A stretch of DNA of 64,000 nt, taken from the NCBI RefSeq assembly GCF_001425265.1, contig NZ_LMEC01000011.1:249585-313584 (forward strand), read 5' to 3'. Source of the DNA: Massilia sp. Root418 (GTDB lineage: Bacteria > Pseudomonadota > Gammaproteobacteria > Burkholderiales > Burkholderiaceae_D). The position numbers and the translations under genes are program-made. The notes below the pieces were generated by a model. That model was not told where the DNA came from, did not search any database, and was given only the letters and a program-made list of their open reading frames with translations. Numbering within the stretch: the first letter of the stretch is position 1; each line of letters opens with the position of its first letter. Shown here piece by piece: positions 8,773-16,170 of the stretch.

Positions 8773-10236
8773 TTACATCAGGATCACGTCGTACTGTTCC
8801 TGGTGGTAGGAGTTTTCGACCTGTAGCGAGATCTTTTTGCCGATGAAGTCGCCCAGCATGGCCAGGTGCTGGGATTCCTCTTCAAGGAACAGGTCCACCA
8901 CCTCCTGCGAGGCGAGGATGCGGAACTCGCGCGGGTTGAACTGCTTGGCTTCGCGCAGCAGCTCGCGCAGGATCTCGTAGCAGATGGTGCGCGAGGTTTT
9001 TACCTGGCCCTTGCCGGCGCAGGCAGGGCACGGTTCGCACAGGATGTGGGCCAGCGACTCGCGGGTGCGCTTGCGCGTCATTTCCACCAGCCCCAGCGCC
9101 GAGAAGCCGCTCACCGACACCTTGGTGCGGTCGCGCGCCAGGGTCTTCTTCAGCTCCAGCAGCACCGCCGCGCGGTGCTCCGCGTTCTCCATGTCGATGA
9201 AGTCCAGGATGATGATGCCGCCCAGGTTGCGCAGCCGCAGCTGGCGTGCGATCGCGTGCGCCGCTTCCAGGTTGGTCTTGAAGATGGTGTCGGCGAAGTT
9301 GCGCCCGCCCACGAAGCCGCCGGTGTTGACGTCGATGGTGGTCATGGCTTCGGTCTGGTCGACGATCAGGTAGCCGCCGGACTTCAGGTCTACGCGCCGG
9401 CCCAGCGCGCGCAGGATCTCTTCCTCCACGCCGTACAGGTCGAACAGCGGCCGCTCGCCGGTGTAGTGCTGCAGGCGCGGCAGCACGCTGGGGGTGTAGG
9501 TCTTGCCGAACTCGGTGAGCGCGATGTAGTTCTCGCGCGAGTCCACCTGGATGGTGGCAGTCTCGTCGTGCACGAAGTCGCGCAGCACGCGCTGGGCCAG
9601 GTTCAAGTCCTGGTGCAGCAGGCTGGTGGCGGGCAGGGTGCGCGCGCCGTGGGTGATGGCGGCCCAGGTCTTGCGCAGATAGTCCACGTCGGCCGCCAGG
9701 TCGGAGTCCGAAGCGTCCTCGGCCTGCGTGCGCACGATGTAGCCGCCTTTTTCCTCGGCCGGCAGCAGAGCCTGCAAGCGCGTGCGCAGCGACTCGCGCT
9801 CGGATTCCTTTTCGATTTTCTGCGATACGCCGATGTGGTTGTCCTGCGGCAGGTAGACCAGCATGCGGCCGGCGATGGAGATCTGGGTGGACAGGCGCGC
9901 GCCCTTGGTGCCGATCGGGTCCTTGATCACCTGCACCGTCAGCACCTGGCCGTCGAACAGGATCTTCTCGATCGGGGTGGGGGCGGCGTCGCGGCCGTCG
10001 TGCGGACGGGCTTCCCAGATGTCTGCCACGTGCAGGAAGGCGGCCCGTTCCAGGCCGATGTCGATGAAGGCGGACTGCATGCCCGGCAGCACCCGCACCA
10101 CCTTGCCCGAATAGACGTTGCCCGCCAGGCCGCGCGTCAACGTGCGCTCGATGTGCAGTTCCTGCACGGCGCCCTGCAGTATCAGGGCGACCCGGGTTTC
10201 CTGGGGGGTGATGTTGATGAGGATGTCTTCGTTCAT
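8773..10236 (-). CDS. rng: Ribonuclease G
   Basis: A 487-residue RNase E/G family endoribonuclease, almost exactly the length of E. coli RNase G. An S1 domain lies near residues 36-120 (GNVYSGKVVRVLPGMQSAFIDIG). The catalytic core includes TIDVNTGGFVGG and IIILDFIDM, which carry the magnesium-binding aspartates. The zinc-link cysteines appear in CEPCPACAGKG. It processes the 5' end of 16S rRNA and decays mRNAs. There is no long C-terminal scaffold, separating it from RNase E. It ends a leftward housekeeping cluster. Confidence 0.95.
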   Translation of the reverse strand: MNEDILINITPQETRVALILQGAVQELHIERTLTRGLAGNVYSGKVVRVLPGMQSAFIDIGLERAAFLHVADIWEARPHDGRDAAPTPIEKILFDGQVLTVQVIKDPIGTKGARLSTQISIAGRMLVYLPQDNHIGVSQKIEKESERESLRTRLQALLPAEEKGGYIVRTQAEDASDSDLAADVDYLRKTWAAITHGARTLPATSLLHQDLNLAQRVLRDFVHDETATIQVDSRENYIALTEFGKTYTPSVLPRLQHYTGERPLFDLYGVEEEILRALGRRVDLKSGGYLIVDQTEAMTTIDVNTGGFVGGRNFADTIFKTNLEAAHAIARQLRLRNLGGIIILDFIDMENAEHRAAVLLELKKTLARDRTKVSVSGFSALGLVEMTRKRTRESLAHILCEPCPACAGKGQVKTSRTICYEILRELLREAKQFNPREFRILASQEVVDLFLEEESQHLAMLGDFIGKKISLQVENSYHQEQYDVILM

Positions 10237-10279
10237 GTCGTGTTGCCGCTATTGTTCTGAACAAAGATCATACCCGGTA

Positions 10280-10900
10280 TCAAGGCAACGGCAAACCTGC
10301 CTGGCGCAGCAATTGGGCCGTTTCGTACAGCGGCAGGCCCATGATGCCCGAATGGCTGCCCTCGATGTGCTCGACGAACAGCGAGGCCAGGCCCTGGATG
10401 CCGTAGCCGCCGGCCTTGTCGTAGGGTTCCTGGGTGGCGCAATAAGCCTGGATGGAAGCCGGCGAGAGCTGGCCGAAGCGCACTTCGGACACCTGCGTCA
10501 CCTGCAGTGCCAGCGCGTGGTGGTGCACGGCGATGGCCGTCATCACCTGGTGGGTGCGGCCGGAGAGCTGCTCCAGCATGGCCACCGCCTCGTCCTTGCT
10601 GGCCGGCTTGCCGAGGATGGCGCCGTCCACCGTGACGGTGGTGTCGGCTGCCAGCACCGGGCGCGACACCAGGTGGCGCCGCTGCACCAGGTTCCACGCG
10701 AAGGCTGCCTTTTCGGCTGCCACGCGGCCCACGTAGTCATAAGCTTGCTCGCCCGGCAGCACATTCTCGGTGACGTCGGCGCCGCGCGGGCCGTCGCTGC
10801 GCAGCAGCAGCAGTTCGAAATCCACGCCGATCTGGCGCAGCAGCTCGCGCCGCCGCGGGCTCTTGGAAGCGAGATAGATCTTCTTGGCGGTCTGTTTCAT
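10280..10900 (-). CDS. maf: Maf-like nucleoside triphosphate pyrophosphatase (YhdE type)
   Basis: A 206-residue Maf/HAM1-like protein. The N-terminal LASKSPRRRELLRQIG is the family substrate-binding signature, and VLAADTTVTVDGAILGKP and YDKAGGYGIQG follow in the expected order. Members hydrolyse modified or canonical pyrimidine NTPs (dTTP/UTP in YhdE) and thereby clean the nucleotide pool. It lies between rlmH and rng, the usual arrangement in Burkholderiales. Confidence 0.92.
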   Translation of the reverse strand: MKQTAKKIYLASKSPRRRELLRQIGVDFELLLLRSDGPRGADVTENVLPGEQAYDYVGRVAAEKAAFAWNLVQRRHLVSRPVLAADTTVTVDGAILGKPASKDEAVAMLEQLSGRTHQVMTAIAVHHHALALQVTQVSEVRFGQLSPASIQAYCATQEPYDKAGGYGIQGLASLFVEHIEGSHSGIMGLPLYETAQLLRQAGLPLP

Positions 10901-10921
10901 GGCGTTCGTTCTGTTATGGTT

Positions 10922-11392
10922 TTAGACGCGATGATAAGGGTGGTTCTGCGTAATCGTCCACGCGCGGTACAACTGCTCGGCCAGCATCACGCGCACCATG
11001 CCGTGCGGCAGCGTCATGCTGGAAATGCGGATCAGGCCTTCGGCCCGGGCTTTGAGCGCCGGGTCCAGCCCGTCGGCGCCGCCGATCAGGAAGGCCGTGT
11101 CGCGGCCGTCCTGCTGCCACAGTTCCAGCTGCTGGGACAGGCCCACGCTGGTCAAGTCCTTGCCGCGTTCGTCGAGCGCGATGATGCGCACCGACTTCGG
11201 CAGCGCCGCCTCGATGCGCTCGCGCTCCAGCGCCATCGCGGTGGCGGCGGTCTTGCTGCCGGAGCGCTCCACCGGCTTGATTTCCTTGAGCACGATGCGC
11301 AGCTCGGGCGGCATGCGCTTGGTGTACTCGGCAAAGCCGGATTCGATCCAGGCCGGCATCTTGTGGCCGACCGCCGCGATAATCAGCTGCAC
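10922..11392 (-). CDS. rlmH: 23S rRNA pseudouridine-1915 N3-methyltransferase
   Basis: A 156-residue SPOUT methyltransferase at the usual family length. Diagnostic segments are the N-terminal [28 protein letters not shown], the SAM-knot [11 protein letters not shown] and the C-terminal [22 protein letters not shown]. It methylates a pseudouridine in helix 69 of the large subunit rRNA. It follows rsfS with only ten bases between, so both are probably on one ribosome-related transcript. Confidence 0.97.
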   Translation of the reverse strand: MQLIIAAVGHKMPAWIESGFAEYTKRMPPELRIVLKEIKPVERSGSKTAATAMALERERIEAALPKSVRIIALDERGKDLTSVGLSQQLELWQQDGRDTAFLIGGADGLDPALKARAEGLIRISSMTLPHGMVRVMLAEQLYRAWTITQNHPYHRV

Positions 11393-11402
11393 TTACTTCG
11401 CC

Positions 11403-12143
11403 TTATTCAGCAGCGGCTTTTTTCAGGCGCTTGATCACGGTCTTGGCCGGTGCTTCCGCTGCCGCCTTCAGCTTGGAGGCAACCTTGGCCTTCTCTTCGC
11501 GGTTGGCCTTGGTGGACGCGGTCAGGGACTTGGTGGCGCCGACCTTGATTTTCTTGCCTTCCGGGATAGACGGGTCGATCACCGGTGCAGCGGCCTTCTT
11601 GCGCGCGGCCGGCTTCTTCGCTGCCACGGCGCCGTCTTCGGCAGCCTTCGGCTTGGCACGGCTCACGCCTGGTTTGCGCGCAGGCGCGGCTTTCTTCTCG
11701 ATGACAGGCTCGGCGGCCTTTTCGTTTTTGCCCGCAGCCAGGTGGCCGGACACTTTCTTCGGCGCGGCAGCTTCGGCGCCTTCGGTGGTGGACTTGCGCT
11801 TGGCCGCGCCCAGTTTCACCGGCTTGTCGCCCCAGATCTCTTCCAGGCGGTAGTAAGCGCGGATCGGCGCCTGCATGATGTGGACGATCATGTCGCCCAG
11901 GTCGACCAGCACCCATTCACCGGTGTCCTCGCCTTCCATGCCGATCACGTCGCCGCCGGCGGCCTTCACCTTGTCGCGCACCGAGGCAGCCAGGGCCTTG
12001 GTCTGGCGGTTCGAGGTGCCGGACACGATGGCGATGCGGTCGAACAGGCTGGTCAGGTGGGTGGTGTCGAACAGGGCGATTTCCTGGCCTTTCACGTCTT
12101 CCAGGGCGTCCACGACAACGGTTTGCAGTTTTTTAATATCCAT
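11403..12143 (-). CDS. rsfS: Ribosome silencing factor RsfS with long basic C-terminal tail
   Basis: The first 115 residues form the RsfS/Iojap domain: KGQEIALFDTTHLTSLFDRIAIVSGTSNRQ and WVLVDLGDMIVHIMQAPIRAYYRLEEIWGD are the family signatures. RsfS binds ribosomal protein L14 and blocks subunit joining during starvation. The protein is 246 residues long, about twice the usual size, because of a Lys/Ala/Pro-rich tail of about 130 residues (repeated AAPARKP, KKPAARKKAAAP, KVGATKS). The tail looks disordered and may bind rRNA; that is inference. Its ATG overlaps the nadD stop by one base (TAATG). Confidence 0.93.
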   Translation of the reverse strand: MDIKKLQTVVVDALEDVKGQEIALFDTTHLTSLFDRIAIVSGTSNRQTKALAASVRDKVKAAGGDVIGMEGEDTGEWVLVDLGDMIVHIMQAPIRAYYRLEEIWGDKPVKLGAAKRKSTTEGAEAAAPKKVSGHLAAGKNEKAAEPVIEKKAAPARKPGVSRAKPKAAEDGAVAAKKPAARKKAAAPVIDPSIPEGKKIKVGATKSLTASTKANREEKAKVASKLKAAAEAPAKTVIKRLKKAAAE

Positions 12144-12805
12144 TATTCTTTGTAAAGATTATGTTGTTCAATATAGTCTAGCACTACCGGCGGAATAAGT
12201 AAGGCTGGCGAGACCGGCCCATTTCCGCGTTGTAACGCCGCACGAATGCCGGTGGCTGAGATGTCCAGCGCCAGGTCGGGCGCCATGCACGTCAGTCCAG
12301 ACGGCGATTTTCCTATCTGCTCCGGCGCAGCCGCGCGCCGGGCGAATTCTTGTGCCACTGCCTCGGGCAGGGCGTCCAGCCGGAAGCCGGGGCGGCCCGC
12401 CACGCACAGGTGGGCCAGCCCGAACAGCGCCTGCCAGTCGTGCCAGGTGTCCAGCCGCTGCAGCTGGTCGGCCCCCATCAGGAAAGCGATGGAGGCCTGC
12501 GGCCCCAGTTCGGCGCGCAGCCCGCGCAGCGTGTCCACCGTGTAGGTCGGCTGGCCGCGTTCGAGCTCGCGGCGGTCCACCGTCACCGGGAAGGGCTGGC
12601 CGGCGAAGGCCAGTTCCACCATCTCGGCGCGCTGTTCCGGGCTGGCCTTGAGCGCCGCCTTCTGCCAGGGCAGGGCGGGCATGACGATCAGTTCGTCGGC
12701 TTGCAGCAAACGCATGAAATGCGCCGCCAGCGCGACGTGGCCTTCATGGACCGGATCGAATGTACCTCCCAGCAGGGCGATGCGGCGGGCCGGGGCGGGC
12801 TGCAT
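12143..12805 (-). CDS. nadD: Nicotinate-nucleotide adenylyltransferase
   Basis: Makes deamido-NAD from nicotinate mononucleotide and ATP in NAD synthesis. The N-terminal IALLGGTFDPVHEGHVALA has the GGTFDPxHxGH nucleotidyltransferase motif, and the ISATGIR segment near the end is the second signature. The start at 12805 gives a 220-residue protein of normal size. A longer frame reaches 12913 but would run into hemF and adds unrelated residues. It overlaps the start of rsfS by one base. Confidence 0.93.
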   Translation of the reverse strand: MQPAPARRIALLGGTFDPVHEGHVALAAHFMRLLQADELIVMPALPWQKAALKASPEQRAEMVELAFAGQPFPVTVDRRELERGQPTYTVDTLRGLRAELGPQASIAFLMGADQLQRLDTWHDWQALFGLAHLCVAGRPGFRLDALPEAVAQEFARRAAAPEQIGKSPSGLTCMAPDLALDISATGIRAALQRGNGPVSPALLIPPVVLDYIEQHNLYKE

Positions 12806-12825
12806 GGCATCGGGCACTGTGTGCA

Positions 12826-13737
12826 CTACGCCAGCCAGTCGCGGTGCGGCAGGAAGTCGGTGTACAGCGCCGCTTCCGGCGAGCCGGGCTCGGGATGCCA
12901 GTCGTAGCGCCATTTCACGATGGGCGGCATCGACATCAGGATGGCTTCGGTGCGCCCGCCGGACTGCAGGCCGAACAGCGTGCCGCGGTCGAAGACAAGG
13001 TTGAATTCGACGTAGCGGCCGCGCCGGTAAGCCTGGAAGTCGCGCTCGCGTTCACCGTACGGGGTGTCCTTGCGGCGCTCCAGCAGCGGCAGGTAGGCGG
13101 CCAGGAAAGCGTCGCCCACGCTGCGCACCATGGCGAAGCTCTGCTCGAAACCGGCGGCGTTGAAGTCATCGAAGAAGATGCCGCCCACGCCGCGCGCTTC
13201 CTTGCGGTGTTTCAGGTAAAAATACTCGTCGCACCAGCGCTTGAAGCGCGGATGCAGTTCGTCGCCGTACGGCGCCAGGGCATCGGCGCAGGTCTGGTGG
13301 AAATGGCGGGCGTCTTCCTCGAAGCCGTAGTACGGCGTCAGGTCCATGCCGCCGCCGAACCACCATACCGGCGTGCCGTCGGCCGCCGTGGTGCTGAAAA
13401 AGCGCACGTTCATGTGCACGGTCGGCGCGTACGGATTGCGCGGATGGAGCACCAGCGACACGCCGGTGGCTTCCCACGCGCGGCCGCCAAGTTCCGGGCG
13501 GGCCGCGGCGGCGGACGGCGGCAGGGCCGCGCCCATCACGTGCGAGAAATTGCAGCCGCCGCGCTCCAGCACATTGCCTTCTTCCACCAGGCGCGAAATG
13601 CCGCCGCCGCCTTCGGGGCGGTCCCACGCGTCGCGCAGGAAGGGCACGCCGTCCAGCTGTTCCAGCGCCAGCACGATGCGGTTCTGCAGGTCGAGCAGGT
13701 AATCCTTGACAGCGGCAGGGGAGGGCGTGGACGACAT
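12826..13737 (-). CDS. hemF: Oxygen-dependent coproporphyrinogen III oxidase
   Basis: Aerobic haem synthesis: oxidative decarboxylation of coproporphyrinogen III to protoporphyrinogen IX. The 303-residue protein has the family's usual length and signatures, including [47 protein letters not shown], the FDDFN metal-site segment and [21 protein letters not shown]. Twenty bases separate it from the nadD start, so it may lead the nadD-rsfS-rlmH-maf-rng transcript. Confidence 0.97.
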   Translation of the reverse strand: MSSTPSPAAVKDYLLDLQNRIVLALEQLDGVPFLRDAWDRPEGGGGISRLVEEGNVLERGGCNFSHVMGAALPPSAAAARPELGGRAWEATGVSLVLHPRNPYAPTVHMNVRFFSTTAADGTPVWWFGGGMDLTPYYGFEEDARHFHQTCADALAPYGDELHPRFKRWCDEYFYLKHRKEARGVGGIFFDDFNAAGFEQSFAMVRSVGDAFLAAYLPLLERRKDTPYGERERDFQAYRRGRYVEFNLVFDRGTLFGLQSGGRTEAILMSMPPIVKWRYDWHPEPGSPEAALYTDFLPHRDWLA

Positions 13738-13786
13738 CGTGCGGTGGGAAAAAAGTGGAAGGACGGGATTGTAGCATGCGGCGCGC

Positions 13787-13818
13787 GGCGGGTTACGCGG
13801 CTGCGCCGCTAACCCGCC
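13787..13818. repeat. GGCGGGTTA...TAACCCGCC palindrome, copy 2
   Basis: Second copy of the intergenic palindrome family, with 12-base near-perfect arms, between purD and hemF. It is followed 57 bases later by another copy in opposite phase. Confidence 0.75.
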
Positions 13819-13874
13819 CTACGGAACCCCGGGGATACCGCAAATTATTGACGGCGTAGGGCGGTAGGGCGTAG

Positions 13875-13904
13875 GGCGGGTTAGCGCGCAGCGCGTAACC
13901 CGCC
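13875..13904. repeat. GGCGGGTTA...TAACCCGCC palindrome, copy 3
   Basis: Third copy of the palindrome, downstream of the purD stop and preceded by a GGGCGTAGGGCG direct duplication. The two copies here form a pair, as at 21457/21532. Confidence 0.75.
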
Positions 13905-13924
13905 ACTGCGCCGCCAATGCGTGC

Positions 13925-15193
13925 TCAGTGCTTCAACCCGCGCCACCCGATATCGCTGCGGTACTGCATGCCGTCGAAGTGGATCTTGTCCACCGCTTCG
14001 TAAGCCTGCTTCTGCGCCATCTTGATGCTGTCGCCCAGGCCCACCACGCACAGCACGCGGCCGCCGTTGGTCACCAGCTTGCCGTCCACCTGCGCCGTGC
14101 CGGCGTGGAAGGTGACCGATTCCGGCGTCTCGGCCGGGATGCCGTCGATGATGTCGCCCTTGACCGGGCTGTCCGGATAGCCGGCGGCGGCCAGCACCAC
14201 GCCCACGGCGGTGCGGCGGTCCCACTCCAGTTCCACCGCGTCCAGGGTGCCGTTGACGGCGTGTTCCATCACCGCCAGCAGGTCCGTCTTCAGGCGCGCC
14301 ATGATGGGCTGCGTTTCAGGATCGCCCATGCGGCAGTTGAATTCCAGCGTCTTCGGATTGCCGGCCGCGTCGATCATCAGGCCCGCGTACAGGAAGCCAG
14401 TGAACGGGATGCCGTCCTTGTGCATGCCGGCGATGGTGGGGTTGATGATCTCGCGCATCACGCGCGCATGCATGGCCGGGGTCACGATGGGGGCGGGCGA
14501 GTAGGCGCCCATGCCGCCGGTGTTCGGGCCCTGGTCGGCGTCCTGCAGGCGCTTGTGGTCCTGCGAGGTGGCCAGCGGCAGGATGTTTTTGCCGTCGCAC
14601 ATGACGATGAAGGAGGCTTCCTCGCCGGCCAGGAATTCCTCGATCACGATGCGCGCGCCGGCGTCGCCGAAGCGGTTGTCGGCCAGCATATGGTCCACCG
14701 CCTGGTGCGCTTCTTCCAGGGTCAGCGCAACCACCACGCCCTTGCCGGCAGCCAGGCCGTCGGCCTTGATGACGATGGGCGCGCCCTTGGCGTCGATGTA
14801 GGCGTGGGCCTGCTTCACGTCCGAGAAGGTCTGGTATTCGGCGGTGGGGATGCTGTGGCGCTGCATGAAGGCCTTGGCGAAGTCCTTCGACGATTCCAGC
14901 TGCGCCGCTTCGCGCGTTGGGCCGAACACCTTCAGGCCGCGCGCGCGGAACAGGTTGACGATGCCGGCGGCCAGCGGGGTTTCAGGGCCGACCACGGTCA
15001 GCGCAATGTGCTCGTTCTCGACAAACGTGGCCAGTTCGTGCAGGTCGGTGATGTTGATGTTTTGCAGGCGCGCATCCAGCGCGGTGCCGCCGTTGCCGGG
15101 GGCAACGTACACCATCTGCACGCGTTCCGATTGGGCCAGTTTCCAGGCCAGGGCGTGTTCGCGGCCGCCAGAGCCGACTACCAAAATTTTCAT
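13925..15193 (-). CDS. purD: Phosphoribosylamine-glycine ligase
   Basis: Second step of de novo purine synthesis: joins glycine to phosphoribosylamine with ATP. The 422-residue protein has the standard ATP-grasp layout, with N-terminal MKILVVGSGGREHALAWKL, the central KADGLAAGKGVVV, and LEFNCRMGDPETQ for magnesium binding. It is 67 bases downstream of yebC on the same strand. Confidence 0.97.
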   Translation of the reverse strand: MKILVVGSGGREHALAWKLAQSERVQMVYVAPGNGGTALDARLQNINITDLHELATFVENEHIALTVVGPETPLAAGIVNLFRARGLKVFGPTREAAQLESSKDFAKAFMQRHSIPTAEYQTFSDVKQAHAYIDAKGAPIVIKADGLAAGKGVVVALTLEEAHQAVDHMLADNRFGDAGARIVIEEFLAGEEASFIVMCDGKNILPLATSQDHKRLQDADQGPNTGGMGAYSPAPIVTPAMHARVMREIINPTIAGMHKDGIPFTGFLYAGLMIDAAGNPKTLEFNCRMGDPETQPIMARLKTDLLAVMEHAVNGTLDAVELEWDRRTAVGVVLAAAGYPDSPVKGDIIDGIPAETPESVTFHAGTAQVDGKLVTNGGRVLCVVGLGDSIKMAQKQAYEAVDKIHFDGMQYRSDIGWRGLKH

Positions 15194-15260
15194 AAGACCG
15201 TTCCGAATGTAAAACTGGGGAGCGGCCCTGCGGCCGCCGTGAAATACCGGGAGGCCGCGA

Positions 15261-15986
15261 TCAGTCTTCGATCAGGGCGTTGGAATAGACTTCCTGCACG
15301 TCGTCCAGGTTCTCCAGCGCGTCGAGCAGCTTTTGCATCTTGGCCGCGTCGTCGCCGGTGAACACGGTTTCGGTGGCGGGCTTCATGATGATCTCGGCCA
15401 CTTCGGCCTTGAAGCCGGCCGCTTCCAGCGCGTCCTTGACGGCGGAAAAATCGTGCGGGCCGCAGATGACTTCGAAGCCGCCTTCCTCGTCGGCGACCAC
15501 GTCCTCGGCGCCGGCTTCCAGCGCCGCTTCCATCAGCTTGTCTTCGTCCACGCCGGGCGCGAACAAGAACTGGCCGCAATGCTTGAACATGAAGGCCACC
15601 GAGCCTTCGGTGCCCATGTTGCCGCCGTATTTGTTGAAGGCGTGGCGCACTTCGGCCACGGTACGCACGCGGTTGTCGGTCATGCAGTCGACAATGATGG
15701 CCGCGCCGCCGATGCCGTAGCCTTCGTAGCGCACTTCCTCGTAGTTGGCGCCGTCTTCGCCGCCGGTGCCGCGCGTGATCGCGCGTTGCACGTTGTCCTT
15801 GGGCATATTGGCATCGGCCGCCTTGTCCACCGCCAGGCGCAGGCGCGGGTTGGTGGCGATGTCGCCGCCGCCCATGCGCGCCGCCACGGTGATCTCCTTG
15901 ATCAGGCGGGTCCAGATTTTGCCGCGTTTCGCGTCAGTTGCGGCCTTTTTATGCTTGATATTGGCCCATTTGCTGTGTCCAGCCAT
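15261..15986 (-). CDS. yebC: YebC/PmpR family DNA-binding regulator
   Basis: A 241-residue YebC/TACO1-family protein. The start at 15986 gives the invariant N-terminus [14 protein letters not shown]. Other signatures are [26 protein letters not shown] and the acidic C-terminal region. Members act as transcription regulators and, in recent work on related proteins, as translation factors that relieve stalling. A longer frame from 16085 adds a non-conserved leader and is not supported. Confidence 0.93.
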   Translation of the reverse strand: MAGHSKWANIKHKKAATDAKRGKIWTRLIKEITVAARMGGGDIATNPRLRLAVDKAADANMPKDNVQRAITRGTGGEDGANYEEVRYEGYGIGGAAIIVDCMTDNRVRTVAEVRHAFNKYGGNMGTEGSVAFMFKHCGQFLFAPGVDEDKLMEAALEAGAEDVVADEEGGFEVICGPHDFSAVKDALEAAGFKAEVAEIIMKPATETVFTGDDAAKMQKLLDALENLDDVQEVYSNALIED

Positions 15987-16170
15987 GTTCAATCTTCCTT
16001 CGACGGTATGCCAGTGAGGCCGGTATTTTAGCATAAGCCCCCTCTGAAAAACCGCCGTGGCGCCACGGCTGGCTCGCCGGGTCATGCAATATAGTCATCA
16101 CCTGTCACCGCAGTGAAATAAGTTTTTGCTAAGCTTTCCGTCCACACTTTATTTTGTAGGCGGGAACAAA

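Noticed and set aside
12806..12913. An upstream nadD start at 12913
   Set aside because: It would overlap hemF by 88 bases and add 36 residues not typical of NadD; the start at 12805 directly precedes the nucleotide-binding motif.
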